A stretch of 64,000 nt of DNA from Geobacter sp. UBA6151 (GTDB taxonomy: Bacteria > Desulfobacterota > Desulfuromonadia > Geobacterales > Pseudopelobacteraceae), in NCBI GenBank assembly GCA_002423105.1, contig DIUT01000060.1:1-64000 (forward strand), in the 5' to 3' direction. The translations under genes were made by a program, and so were the position numbers. The notes under the pieces were generated by a model. It had not been told where the DNA came from. It was given only the letters and a program-made list of their open reading frames with translations, and ran no database searches. Below are positions 1 to 7,210 of the stretch, piece by piece; the stretch's first letter is position 1, and each line of letters begins with the position of its first letter.

Positions 1-2
1 TG

Positions 3-779
3 AAGCTCATTGATGATCGCCTGGACCTGCTGACCCGTTTGAAACGCAAATATGCGCCAACGGTGGATGAGGTGATTGCACTGGGGGCAACCCTTTTAGC
101 AGAGCTTGAAGAGCTGCAAGGGCGCTGCCGCTCCCGTGATGAACTGCAACAGGAACTGGCCGGACAACGCACTACCCTTGAAACGCTGGGGGCAGAACTT
201 AGCAAAAAACGTCGTGCTGCCAGTGTAGAACTGGAACAGCAGCTTGCCTCAGAGACCCGTCAGCTTGCCATGCCCCATGCCGTGGTACAGGTGGCCTTTG
301 AGCCACTTGCAGAGCCGCGTAGCAGCGGCTTTGAAAAGGTAGAATTTCTGTTCTCGCCCAACCCTGGTGAAGCCCCCCGTCCTCTGGGCAAAGTGGCATC
401 CGGTGGTGAGCTTTCCCGTCTGATGCTGGCTTTTAAACAGGTGCTGCCTGAAGGTGAAGCGCCAACCATGGTGTTTGATGAGGTGGACACCGGAGTAGGG
501 GGCGCTGTGGCCGGTGTGGTGGGGCGCAAGCTGCGGAACCTGGCAACGGCTCAACAGGTTTTCTGCGTAACCCATCTACCCCAGGTGGCGGCCTGGGCCA
601 TGCAGCATATCCGGGTGGAGAAACTGGTGGAAAATGGCAGAACCATCACCACGGCAGATGAGCTGAATCAAGATGGACAGATACAGGAAATCGCCCGTAT
701 GCTGGCCGGAGAGCAGGTAAGCGAAGCTGCCAGGGATCATGCCCGCGAACTGATTACACAGGCGGTCCTGAAACCGTAA
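3..779 (+). CDS. recN: RecN DNA repair ATPase, C-terminal part (5' end outside window)
   Basis: SMC-like ATPase that acts at DNA double-strand breaks in recombinational repair. The frame is open from the first bases, so the start lies before the window; about 258 of the usual ~550 residues are present. The visible part begins in the coiled coil, then shows the ABC signature SGGELSR (near base 400), the Walker B stretch ending FDEVDTG, and the switch motif VTHLPQ. No promoter can be assigned because the start is missing. An inverted repeat follows directly after the stop codon. Identification is secure from the head-domain motifs. Confidence 0.93.
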   Translation, partial: KLIDDRLDLLTRLKRKYAPTVDEVIALGATLLAELEELQGRCRSRDELQQELAGQRTTLETLGAELSKKRRAASVELEQQLASETRQLAMPHAVVQVAFEPLAEPRSSGFEKVEFLFSPNPGEAPRPLGKVASGGELSRLMLAFKQVLPEGEAPTMVFDEVDTGVGGAVAGVVGRKLRNLATAQQVFCVTHLPQVAAWAMQHIRVEKLVENGRTITTADELNQDGQIQEIARMLAGEQVSEAARDHARELITQAVLKP

Positions 780-782
780 CCG

Positions 783-810
783 TGCTGTCACTGAAACAGG
801 CTTGACAGCA
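783..810 (+). terminator. inverted repeat after recN, possible weak terminator
   Basis: TGCTGTCA at 783-790 is the exact reverse complement of TGACAGCA at 803-810, with a 12-base loop. It directly follows the recN stop, as a terminator would, but no T-run follows, so intrinsic termination is doubtful. Its right arm contains TTGACA, a possible -35 box, so it may instead be an operator. Confidence 0.35.
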
Positions 811-831
811 GATCTGTATCTGTGCTTTTAT
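802..831 (+). promoter_or_regulatory. possible sigma-70 promoter of the leader-aroF unit
   Basis: A perfect -35 box TTGACA lies at 802-807. The best -10 candidate 17-18 bases downstream (CTTTTA/TTTTAT, 825-831) is poor. If used, transcription would start only a few bases before the leader-peptide ATG at 840, making the message nearly leaderless. Read-through from recN is an alternative. Confidence 0.3.
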
Positions 832-839
832 CCGAGCCC

Positions 840-935
840 ATGAACTCCTTCTATCGCTTTGCATCCTTTTTCGGGTTTTTCTGGTACGGCTTTTATTTTA
901 CGCCGTCTGCCCGGGCAAGGGTGTACGCGGTTTAG
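840..935 (+). CDS. Phe/Tyr-rich leader peptide of the aroF attenuator (31 aa)
   Basis: Short open frame from ATG 840 to TAG 933-935. Of 31 residues, 8 are Phe, 4 Tyr and 1 Trp; eight Phe, three Tyr and the Trp fall within residues 4-20. This composition is what the E. coli pheL-type leader peptides use to sense charged tRNA. It ends just before a set of mutually exclusive hairpins and lies upstream of a DAHP synthase gene, the first step of Phe/Tyr/Trp synthesis. The ribosome-binding site is weak (GAG six bases upstream). Function as a stalling peptide is inferred; composition and position are seen directly. Confidence 0.78.
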   Translation: MNSFYRFASFFGFFWYGFYFTPSARARVYAV

Positions 936-977
936 GAGCAAAAAACCGATTACACAACCAAAAGCCGGGGCAGACGG
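903..977 (+). promoter_or_regulatory. antiterminator stem of the aroF attenuator
   Basis: Bases 903-915 can pair with 965-977 (12 of 13 positions, the first 10 continuous). The 5' arm lies inside the leader-peptide frame just after the Phe/Tyr codons, so a ribosome stalled on those codons leaves it free, while a ribosome reaching the stop at 933 covers it. The 3' arm overlaps the left arm of the terminator at 960-998, so the two folds exclude each other. A small nested hairpin (CGGTTT/AAACCG around 928-948) lies inside the stem. Confidence 0.72.
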
Positions 978-998
978 AAAAGTCTTCCCGGCTTTTTT
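960..998 (+). terminator. attenuator terminator 1
   Basis: AAAAGCCGGG (960-969) pairs with CCCGGCTTTT (987-996), extended by AGAC/GTCT in the loop, and is followed by a run of six T. A classic intrinsic terminator placed between the leader peptide and aroF. Confidence 0.82.
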
Positions 999-1023
999 CG
1001 TTTAACGTGGTAGAAACGATACA

Positions 1024-1057
1024 GGCCGGGAGGACTCCTCCCGGCCTTTTTGCTTTT
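1024..1057 (+). terminator. attenuator terminator 2, directly upstream of the aroF RBS
   Basis: A perfect 10-bp stem (1024-1033 with 1037-1046) with a 3-base loop is followed by TTTTTGCTTTT. Its left arm can alternatively pair with the right arm of terminator 1 (984-992 with 1025-1033, nine pairs including one G-T), enclosing a small CGTTT/AAACG hairpin. Antitermination at the first terminator could thus also disarm this one. Confidence 0.75.
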
Positions 1058-1075
1058 GGGAAAAAGGAGCGAAGG

Positions 1076-2095
1076 ATGATCATCGTCATGAAGGCAGGCG
1101 CAGGCAAGAAAGACAGGGATGAAGTGGTAAAGCGGATCAAGGAACTGGGTTATAAGCCCCATATCATTCACGGCACCACCAGAGACGTAATCGGCGCTAT
1201 AGGTGATGAACGGGGCAAACTGGTGCTGCAATCGCTGGAGAACATGCATGGGGTCGAGAACGTCGTACCGATCCTGCAACCGTACAAACTGGCCTCAACG
1301 GAAGTGAAGCGGGAGCCAAGCCAGATCGTCATTGGCAACGGCGTGGTCATCGGCGGTACACAGGTAGTCATCATGGCTGGCCCCTGCTCGGTGGAGAGCG
1401 AAGCGCAGATCATGGAAAGCGCCCATGCGGTCAAATCCGCCGGTGCCCATGTCTTGCGGGGAGGGGCATTCAAGCCGCGCACATCACCCTACTCGTTCCA
1501 GGGGATGGAAGAGGATGGTCTGAAGCTGCTGGCCAAGGCCAGGGCCGAAACCGGGCTGCCGGTGGTCACCGAGGTGATCAACCCGGAAACCGTCGATCTT
1601 GTGGCTTCCTACGCCGACATCCTGCAGATCGGCGCCCGCAATTCCCAGAACTTTGCCCTGCTGAAAAAGGTGGGACAGTGCGGCAAGCCGGTGCTGCTCA
1701 AACGAGGGATGGCCATGACCATTCAGGAGTTCCTGATGAGCGCCGAGTACATCATGAGCGAGGGCAACCAGGGGGTAATTCTCTGTGAGCGTGGCATCCG
1801 CACCTTTGAAACCGCCACCCGCAACACCCTGGACCTTTCCGCCATCCCGGTGCTGAAGCGCAAGACTCACCTGCCGGTGGTGATTGATCCTTCCCACGGC
1901 ACCGGCGATCATCACTACGTGGCAGCCATGAGCTTTGCCGCAGTAGCCGCCGGGGCCGACGGCCTGATCGTGGAGGTCCACCCCGACCCGGAGCGCGCCT
2001 CCAGCGACGGCCCGCAATCGCTGAAGCCCAAGAAATTCGCCACCATGATGGAGAAACTGAAGCTATTTGCCGAAGCTTCAGACAGAAGCCTGTAG
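1076..2095 (+). CDS. aroF: 3-deoxy-7-phosphoheptulonate (DAHP) synthase
   Basis: Condenses phosphoenolpyruvate and erythrose 4-phosphate in the first step of the shikimate pathway. The 339-aa length and the N-terminal ~65-residue ferredoxin-like domain match the Thermotoga/Bacillus-type (I-beta) enzymes, in which that domain mediates feedback inhibition. Family motifs seen: AGPCSVES, KPRTSPYSFQG, GARNSQNF, KRG and DPSHGTG near the C terminus. ATG 1076 is chosen because AAAAAGGAGCGAAGG precedes it and the product then begins MIIVM as in the family; the upstream in-frame extension would run through terminator 2. Expression is probably controlled by the Phe/Tyr attenuator in front. Confidence 0.95.
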   Translation: MIIVMKAGAGKKDRDEVVKRIKELGYKPHIIHGTTRDVIGAIGDERGKLVLQSLENMHGVENVVPILQPYKLASTEVKREPSQIVIGNGVVIGGTQVVIMAGPCSVESEAQIMESAHAVKSAGAHVLRGGAFKPRTSPYSFQGMEEDGLKLLAKARAETGLPVVTEVINPETVDLVASYADILQIGARNSQNFALLKKVGQCGKPVLLKRGMAMTIQEFLMSAEYIMSEGNQGVILCERGIRTFETATRNTLDLSAIPVLKRKTHLPVVIDPSHGTGDHHYVAAMSFAAVAAGADGLIVEVHPDPERASSDGPQSLKPKKFATMMEKLKLFAEASDRSL

Positions 2096-2111
2096 AACAC
2101 GTCAAACCCGG

Positions 2112-2142
2112 ACGAGGAGGTTCTTGAACGGAACCTCCTCGC
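2112..2142. terminator. hairpin between convergent aroF and the OmpA-like gene
   Basis: CGAGGAGGTTC (2113-2123) and GAACCTCCTCG (2131-2141) form a perfect 11-bp stem with a 7-base loop, midway between two convergent genes. T-runs are poor on either side, so it may act as a weak bidirectional terminator. Confidence 0.55.
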
Positions 2143-2162
2143 CCTATCTTATCAGACCACTA

Positions 2163-3182
2163 TCACCTGGAGGCCTGCGCTTCACGTTCAATGACGATCT
2201 CAACGCGACGGTTGTTGGCGCGCCCCTCAGTTGATGCGTTGTTGGCAATCGGACTACCTTCGCCCCGTCCACGCGCCTGGATACGATCTGCCGGGTAGCC
2301 TTTCTGTACCAGGTAATCACGCACCACCTCAGCCCTGCGCTGCGAAAGCCCCTGGTTGTAGGCATCGGAACCCTGTGAATCGGTGTGTCCCTCGACAATG
2401 AGATTGCGCGCGCGGATTGCCAGCAGCGCATGAGCCACTTGGTCAAGCTTTACCTGCGCGTTCGGCAACAGGGTCGATTCGGCAGATCGAAAGAGCACAC
2501 TTCCGGATAGTGTCAACACCAGTCCACGCTCCTCTTCCTTTAATGAAGCAAGGGAAGCAAGCTCGGCAAGCGCATCGGCGGCGCGCTTTTCCGAGTCCCT
2601 TAACTCCTGCTGCGCTTGCAGGGTATCGGCCTGTTGCCTCTGCAACTCGGCATCCGCTTTTTCCTTGGCTGCCTTCAGCGCTGCCTGCTTGTCAATCTCA
2701 GCCTGCGCCTCGGCCGTCTGCTTCCGGGAATCGCTTAACTCTTTTTTCCCCTGCGCAATCATGGCTTGTCGGTCAATCTCAGCCCTGGCGTCGGCCTCCC
2801 GCCTCTCGGAGTCGCTTAAATCCTGCTTCGTCTGCCTCATAATCGCGGTTTGTTGCCGCTGAAAATCAATGTTAGCTCTCTCCCTGGTCGCCTTGTCAGC
2901 AGCCATGATGCCAAGGGCATCAGCCTGTTCAGACTTGCGCAGTGCAACGTAAGCAAGATCTTTTGTTTTGTACGAATCAGGTTCATTCAGGAACGCCTGC
3001 TCCGCCCGATCCAGGGCTGTGCGCGCTTTGTGCAAATCCGCTGGCACCAGTTGCTGGGCTGGTCCCGAGCTCGCATGCAGGTAGGCCGAGCGGGCATTGA
3101 CCAGTTCGTTGGGGGTCACGGTTGCGCAGCCGGCCATAAGCGTGACCAACATGAGCGGCATTAAATAGTGTACTGTTTTCAT
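2163..3182 (-). CDS. OmpA-family lipoprotein with DUF4398 and coiled-coil region
   Basis: Envelope protein of 339 aa. It begins with a lipoprotein signal peptide ending in MAGC, so the mature Cys would be lipid-anchored. Then comes a DUF4398-like helical stretch (about 25-80), a long Ala/Glu/Gln/Lys-rich coiled coil with repeated ADAxAEIDRQA-like units (about 110-215), and a C-terminal OmpA peptidoglycan-binding domain with EGHTDSQGSD and the following QRRAEVVRDYL helix. It likely tethers the outer membrane to the cell wall. It is the second gene of a two-gene unit, 28 bases after the DUF4398 lipoprotein, under a sigma-54-like promoter at 3672-3687. Exact physiological role unknown. Confidence 0.88.
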   Translation of the reverse strand: MKTVHYLMPLMLVTLMAGCATVTPNELVNARSAYLHASSGPAQQLVPADLHKARTALDRAEQAFLNEPDSYKTKDLAYVALRKSEQADALGIMAADKATRERANIDFQRQQTAIMRQTKQDLSDSERREADARAEIDRQAMIAQGKKELSDSRKQTAEAQAEIDKQAALKAAKEKADAELQRQQADTLQAQQELRDSEKRAADALAELASLASLKEEERGLVLTLSGSVLFRSAESTLLPNAQVKLDQVAHALLAIRARNLIVEGHTDSQGSDAYNQGLSQRRAEVVRDYLVQKGYPADRIQARGRGEGSPIANNASTEGRANNRRVEIVIEREAQASR

Positions 3183-3210
3183 TACATAACTCCTTTGAGT
3201 TGAGGGATAA

Positions 3211-3576
3211 TTACTGGTTCTCTTTCAGCAGTTGGCGCACACGCTCCACCGCTGCCAGGGCTTCAGTTCGCTCTGCATCCTTGTGGGAAAGCACCACAGC
3301 CAGCTCGGCGTCGGACTCAGCACGCAGCAACATTGACTTGGCTTGCTCTTTCTCACCGTTCTCAGACAGACGTCTGGCCGATGCCAGTTCCTCTTTGGCA
3401 AGCTGCAAATGCAGTGAGGCTTGCGGCACTTGGGCTGCCCCCGCCACTTCAGCAGCGCGGATTCCCGCTGTCGAAGCCTCTGTGCGCAACGGGGCATTTG
3501 CACACCCCGCGATGATTGCAATGGCCGCAATAGCTACGGCAAACTGCATACCAGCTATCCAGGATACCTGTTTCAT
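3211..3576 (-). CDS. DUF4398-type lipoprotein
   Basis: Small envelope lipoprotein (121 aa) with signal peptide and lipobox IIAGC, followed by one Ala/Leu/Glu-rich helical domain resembling the DUF4398 region of the next gene (QASLHLQLAKEELASAR). The pair probably arose by partial duplication and may interact through helices; this is inference. A strong AGGAGGAG site lies upstream of the ATG. First gene of the unit driven from the sigma-54-like site about 85 bases upstream of the start. Confidence 0.8.
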   Translation of the reverse strand: MKQVSWIAGMQFAVAIAAIAIIAGCANAPLRTEASTAGIRAAEVAGAAQVPQASLHLQLAKEELASARRLSENGEKEQAKSMLLRAESDAELAVVLSHKDAERTEALAAVERVRQLLKENQ

Positions 3577-3671
3577 TTACTCCTCCTTTTGTACATGGAT
3601 GTAGGTTGTCCAACGTGAGCAACCTCGTTTCTTGCAGTCATGTCATTTCAACGTGCAGACGTAAGAGTCAT

Positions 3672-3687
3672 GGCAACAACCGTGCCA
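3672..3687 (-). promoter_or_regulatory. sigma-54 (-24/-12) promoter of the DUF4398-OmpA unit
   Basis: On the minus strand the sequence reads TGGCACGGTTGTTGCC, matching consensus TGGCACG-N4-TTGC, with GG and GC separated by exactly 10 bases. The predicted start of transcription is about 85 bases before the DUF4398 lipoprotein start. A GTCA-N4-TGAC palindrome lies about 100 bp upstream, where an enhancer-binding activator would sit. Confidence 0.8.
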
Positions 3688-3785
3688 GAGAAGCTTCGCG
3701 GTTTTTTAACCTGCAAGCGGCTGATTGTGCGGACAAATTGGAGGGAGATCGGTGTGGTGCGGATGAATTGATGGCGGCTGAAACC

Positions 3786-3797
3786 GTCATGTTTGAC
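3786..3797. promoter_or_regulatory. GTCA-N4-TGAC palindrome, putative activator site
   Basis: GTCATGTTTGAC is an inverted repeat about 99 bp upstream of the -24 element at 3681-3687. Two further copies of the same pattern occur at 4422-4433 and 4440-4451, next to two more sigma-54-like promoters. I infer a shared enhancer-binding protein. Confidence 0.6.
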
Positions 3798-3856
3798 AGT
3801 ACCACCATATATCATGGGCGTATTTCAGCATGCGACATTGTCACATCAAACAGGAA

Positions 3857-4273
3857 TCAATCCGGCATACTGCAAGACTTCAGCTTCCCATCTTCAAAGA
3901 GAAAGATTGGCTGTAATTGCGCACAGGTTTTACCATCAATCTGCACCTGGCTGGCAAGATCGCAACTGCTTAATGCGCCAGTTTCATAGAAGCTGACCTG
4001 ACTGAACTGGTTGCAGGTGATGTTTCCATATTTAAAATATGTCCGGGTAGCACAGCTTTTCAACATGCCGTTTTCATAGAGATTGATCATTTCAGACTGT
4101 TTACAGTTAACCCCATTGATTGCAAAATCATTCTCCAGCGAACATGATTGCAACTGGCCTTTGGAATAGTAGGTGATTTCAGAACCAGGATTGCAGATTG
4201 ATTTATCAACAGCCAGACAGGTTCCCGCACCGGCGATGCAGATAATACTCAGCATTACTATGGTGTACTTCAT
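3857..4273 (-). CDS. secreted Cys-rich repeat protein, function unknown
   Basis: 138-aa exported protein with a signal peptide (cleavage probably after LAVD or nearby). The mature part consists of about three and a half ~30-residue repeats of the form (Y/F)-x-x-G-x-L-x-S-C followed ~12-16 residues later by a second Cys (GVNC, GNITC, GKTC). Spacing suggests one disulfide per repeat, and the YxxGxLxSC core recalls MORN/YwqK-like beta-hairpin repeats. I do not recognise a named family. The start at 4273 is chosen over upstream in-frame codons because GGAAGGAGA precedes it and the signal peptide then begins MKYTIV. A sigma-54-like site lies just upstream. Confidence 0.72.
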   Translation of the reverse strand: MKYTIVMLSIICIAGAGTCLAVDKSICNPGSEITYYSKGQLQSCSLENDFAINGVNCKQSEMINLYENGMLKSCATRTYFKYGNITCNQFSQVSFYETGALSSCDLASQVQIDGKTCAQLQPIFLFEDGKLKSCSMPD

Positions 4274-4314
4274 ACAATCTCCTTCCAGGCTGTCCCGGCA
4301 TTCCCACATGACTG

Positions 4315-4331
4315 TTACAACAATCGCGCCA
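4315..4331 (-). promoter_or_regulatory. near-consensus sigma-54 promoter of the Cys-repeat gene
   Basis: Minus strand reads TGGCGCGATTGTTGTA: GG and the -12 dinucleotide are 10 bases apart as required, but the -12 element is GT rather than GC. Its upstream edge is about 91 bp from the palindrome pair at 4422-4451, mirroring the 92 bp on the other side to the promoter at 4543. Confidence 0.5.
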
Positions 4332-4420
4332 AGCCGGACTGTCGGCTCTGCGAAGCTGAAATCCGGCGTCAGCAGAGAAAATCCCGGTTCGTCTCGTAGC
4401 GGCTTCACCCGTTAACAGCC

Positions 4421-4452
4421 TGTCATATATGACTGCCACGTCAAACATGACG
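4421..4452. promoter_or_regulatory. tandem GTCA-N4-TGAC palindromes, shared upstream activating site
   Basis: Two copies, 4422-4433 (GTCATATATGAC) and 4440-4451 (GTCAAACATGAC), with centres 18 bp apart. They lie almost exactly midway between two divergent sigma-54-like promoters. Such paired sites are where NtrC-type activators bind as dimers; the regulator itself is not in this window. Confidence 0.62.
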
Positions 4453-4542
4453 GATTACTCCGGACATATATCCCTCATCCTTTCCTGACCCTTCACGTTT
4501 ATACAGCGCAAGTTTGCATCCTCAACAGCCACAGCATTGCTC

Positions 4543-4558
4543 TGGCACACTAGTTGCA
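4543..4558 (+). promoter_or_regulatory. sigma-54 (-24/-12) promoter of the lipoprotein/outer-membrane barrel unit
   Basis: TGGCACACTAGTTGCA matches TGGCAC-N5-TTGCA with the GG and GC 10 bases apart. Transcription would start near 4569, about 48 bases before the lipoprotein ATG at 4617. Confidence 0.78.
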
Positions 4559-4616
4559 TTACTCCCAAAACAGGTCAGATGGAAGGTTTCCGGTAACATC
4601 AGAAGGAGGTAGGCAG

Positions 4617-4775
4617 ATGAAAAAATCGCTTGTACTCAGGCTGGCACTGCTGGCGCTGGCAGTCGTGATGGTGTCAGGGTGTATTCTGGTGCCTGTTGAT
4701 GACGGCTTTCAGCGAGGAGGATCTCACGAAAGACCTCACAGAGATTACCATGATGGCCCTGGCAGACATCGCTAA
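4617..4775 (+). CDS. small lipoprotein, 52 aa
   Basis: Starts at ATG 4617 after a strong AGAAGGAGG site. A hydrophobic signal peptide ends in the lipobox VSGC at about residue 20; the short mature part is rich in His, Arg, Asp and Gly and ends HR. No family recognised; such small His/Arg-rich lipoproteins are often overlooked. It is 19 bases upstream of the outer-membrane barrel gene and shares its sigma-54-type promoter. Confidence 0.68.
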   Translation: MKKSLVLRLALLALAVVMVSGCILVPVDDGFQRGGSHERPHRDYHDGPGRHR

Positions 4776-4794
4776 TTCGTAGGGGAGAACTGTT

Positions 4795-6138
4795 ATGGCT
4801 GGCGTAACGAGTAAAGGCGGAATCGCTATTGTATCCCTGATTATTGTGGGCACTCTCTACAGTACTGTTTGGGCGGAACCGGAAATTTCCGTTCGTGATC
4901 GAAAAGCCGCAGAGGTTGCCATCACGGAAAAAAGCGACTCAGCTTCAGACGAATATGTGACTCATCGCACGGCGTTAGCCGGGGAGCCGTTACATCTGGT
5001 CTTTATGGGTAGATCAATTGATGTCCCTGCCATGGACCGCAGCAGCGTGAACGCTATCACCCTGGGAGGAGCATTCTATACTCCAAAGCAGGGAGAGACC
5101 TCAGCCACACCGATTGGCGCCCTTTTTATCAATCGTGTGCGGGAAGAGTACAGGACTCGTAACGTGATCAGCGGCTTTGTGAATGATCTTGAATATGATC
5201 GAAGCCTCGGGAACATTGAACTGGTCGCCCGTCTGGAAAATAACAACATCCTGGGTGGTCAACGGGAAGTGGTCAACAACCGGGAGATCAAGTCATCCGA
5301 CGCGGTATGGGGAACGGTGATCGCCTCTGTAGGTCCGGGACTGCGCTACAAGGTAGCCCCTTTTCAGACAGATAACGATCTGAGGCTTCAACTTCTTGGC
5401 AAGGTTGGCTATTTCTACGCTGACCGGACCGATGATACCGGCCCGAATCTGGTATTACCTCCCAGCACCATGCTGTACGGCGCAAAACTGCGGGGCCGCT
5501 ACGACGGAATGCGCCGGAATCTGATGGAACTTCCCCACACCGGCATGGCAGCCGGGTTCGATCTGGATTACATGTACCGAGCTAAATGGGCTGATTTCGG
5601 CACAATTCCTGAAGCTGTCTTTACCAAAGAAGAGACCCGGGACTACCTTCAATTTAACGGCTATCTGATGGGAGTTAGCGGAATTCCGGGGCTGTCGGAA
5701 AAGAACAAGCTTTTCTTGAAAATTCACGGTGGCGTTACCAACCATAAGAGCGCAGACCGTTACAATGCCATCACCATCGGCGGCGGCCCTCTTCCCGGCG
5801 AAACCGGTGACCTCAGCCGTGCTGATTATCCCGGAACCATGTTCAACCAGGTGCTTGTTTCCAACTACGCCATGCTGGCCCTGGAATACCGGCGCGAACT
5901 GGCTCCCTTCATCTATCTCCACCTGCGTGAAACCTTCATCTGGGCAGACCGGGCAGCGGTTACGGAAACCAACCAGTTTCTGTTTAAAAGTTCCACCGGC
6001 GCGGCAACAACCATCGGTCTGGACACCGGTTTCTTCTGGGACTCTGCGCTGTACCTCGGATATTCGTGGGATTCCGGCTTCATTCGCAACGGCAAATCAG
6101 GAAGCGGCCTGATACTGACCTGGAGCAAAGCATTTTGA
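4795..6138 (+). CDS. predicted outer-membrane beta-barrel protein
   Basis: 447 aa with an N-terminal signal peptide ending VWAEPE. The mature sequence alternates polar and aromatic residues in amphipathic strands and ends in Phe (LTWSKAF), the usual C-terminal signature recognised by the Bam machinery. No specific porin or transporter family recognised. It follows the small lipoprotein with a short gap and an RBS (GGGGAGA), and likely forms one sigma-54-dependent envelope unit with it. Confidence 0.7.
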   Translation: MAGVTSKGGIAIVSLIIVGTLYSTVWAEPEISVRDRKAAEVAITEKSDSASDEYVTHRTALAGEPLHLVFMGRSIDVPAMDRSSVNAITLGGAFYTPKQGETSATPIGALFINRVREEYRTRNVISGFVNDLEYDRSLGNIELVARLENNNILGGQREVVNNREIKSSDAVWGTVIASVGPGLRYKVAPFQTDNDLRLQLLGKVGYFYADRTDDTGPNLVLPPSTMLYGAKLRGRYDGMRRNLMELPHTGMAAGFDLDYMYRAKWADFGTIPEAVFTKEETRDYLQFNGYLMGVSGIPGLSEKNKLFLKIHGGVTNHKSADRYNAITIGGGPLPGETGDLSRADYPGTMFNQVLVSNYAMLALEYRRELAPFIYLHLRETFIWADRAAVTETNQFLFKSSTGAATTIGLDTGFFWDSALYLGYSWDSGFIRNGKSGSGLILTWSKAF

Positions 6139-6169
6139 TCGTGGATGGAAACTATTGAGAATCGCCACG

Positions 6170-7210
6170 TTAGGGAAAGATCGCCAGTCCTTCCAACCCC
6201 AGGGTTTCAGGATATCCCAGCAGCAGGTTCATATTCTGAATCGCCTGTCCGGCAGCCCCTTTGACCAGATTGTCAATGGCCGAGACCACGATGATCCGTT
6301 TGGTGCGGCTATCAACAGTCACCCCGATATCACAGAAGTTCGATCCCCGCACAAAAGCGGTGGAGGGGAACTGACCGGCAGGCAACGGCCGTACGAACGG
6401 CTCGTTACGGTAGGTATCGGCATAGAGGGCAACCAGTTCCTCAGGAGTCACCTCCCGCAACGGCATGGCGTAGATGGTGGAAAGAATGCCCCGGTCCATC
6501 GGTACCAGATGCGGGGTAAAGGTAATGACCAGCGGTTGACCTGCAAGCAGTGACAGTTCCTGCTCGATCTCCGGCGTATGCCGGTGTACGCCCCCCACGC
6601 CGTAAGCTTTGAACCCCTCGTTCACCTCACAGTAGAGCGAATCCACCTTGGCCGACCGCCCGGCACCGCTGACCCCGGATGCGGAATCGGCGATGATGGT
6701 GGCTGGATCGATCAGCCCGGCTTCCAGCAGTGGTTTGAGCCCCAGGATGATACTGGTGGGATAGCAGCCGGGATTGGCCACCAGCCGTGCCTTTTTGATC
6801 GCTTCTCGCCGCAGTTCCGGAAGACCGTAGACGGCTGTCGGCAGCAGTTCCGGATTCTTATGGGGTTCGTACCACGCTGCGTACACCGCCGGATCGTGCA
6901 GGCGGTAATCAGCCGAGAGATCCACCACCGGCTTTCCGGCAGTCAGGAACTCCGGGACCACCGCCATAGCCGACTGATGGGGCAATGCGGTAAAAACCAG
7001 ATCGGCTTTTTGCACAATAACCGCCGGTTCCAAGGGCTCCAACAGCAGATCGCAGCGTCCCCGCAACGTTGGAAACAGATCGGAAATCGGCTTACCCGCA
7101 CTTTGCTCCGAAGTGACGGAGGTTACGGTTACTTCCGGATGACGGTCCAGCAGTCTGATCAGTTCGAGACCGGTGTAGCCACTGGCTCCGGCAACGGCAA
7201 TCCTTATCAT
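6170..7210 (-). CDS. argC: N-acetyl-gamma-glutamyl-phosphate reductase
   Basis: Third step of arginine biosynthesis: NADPH-dependent reduction of N-acetyl-glutamyl phosphate to the semialdehyde. The 346-aa product has the N-terminal nucleotide-binding glycine motif GASGYTGLELIR and the active-site cysteine in NPGCYPT (about residue 148), followed by the dimerisation half with GVHRHTPEIEQ. Start overlaps the end of the upstream permease gene by four bases (ATGA), indicating translational coupling. It is the distal gene of the rplM-rpsI-permease-argC run on the minus strand. Confidence 0.96.
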   Translation of the reverse strand: MIRIAVAGASGYTGLELIRLLDRHPEVTVTSVTSEQSAGKPISDLFPTLRGRCDLLLEPLEPAVIVQKADLVFTALPHQSAMAVVPEFLTAGKPVVDLSADYRLHDPAVYAAWYEPHKNPELLPTAVYGLPELRREAIKKARLVANPGCYPTSIILGLKPLLEAGLIDPATIIADSASGVSGAGRSAKVDSLYCEVNEGFKAYGVGGVHRHTPEIEQELSLLAGQPLVITFTPHLVPMDRGILSTIYAMPLREVTPEELVALYADTYRNEPFVRPLPAGQFPSTAFVRGSNFCDIGVTVDSRTKRIIVVSAIDNLVKGAAGQAIQNMNLLLGYPETLGLEGLAIFP

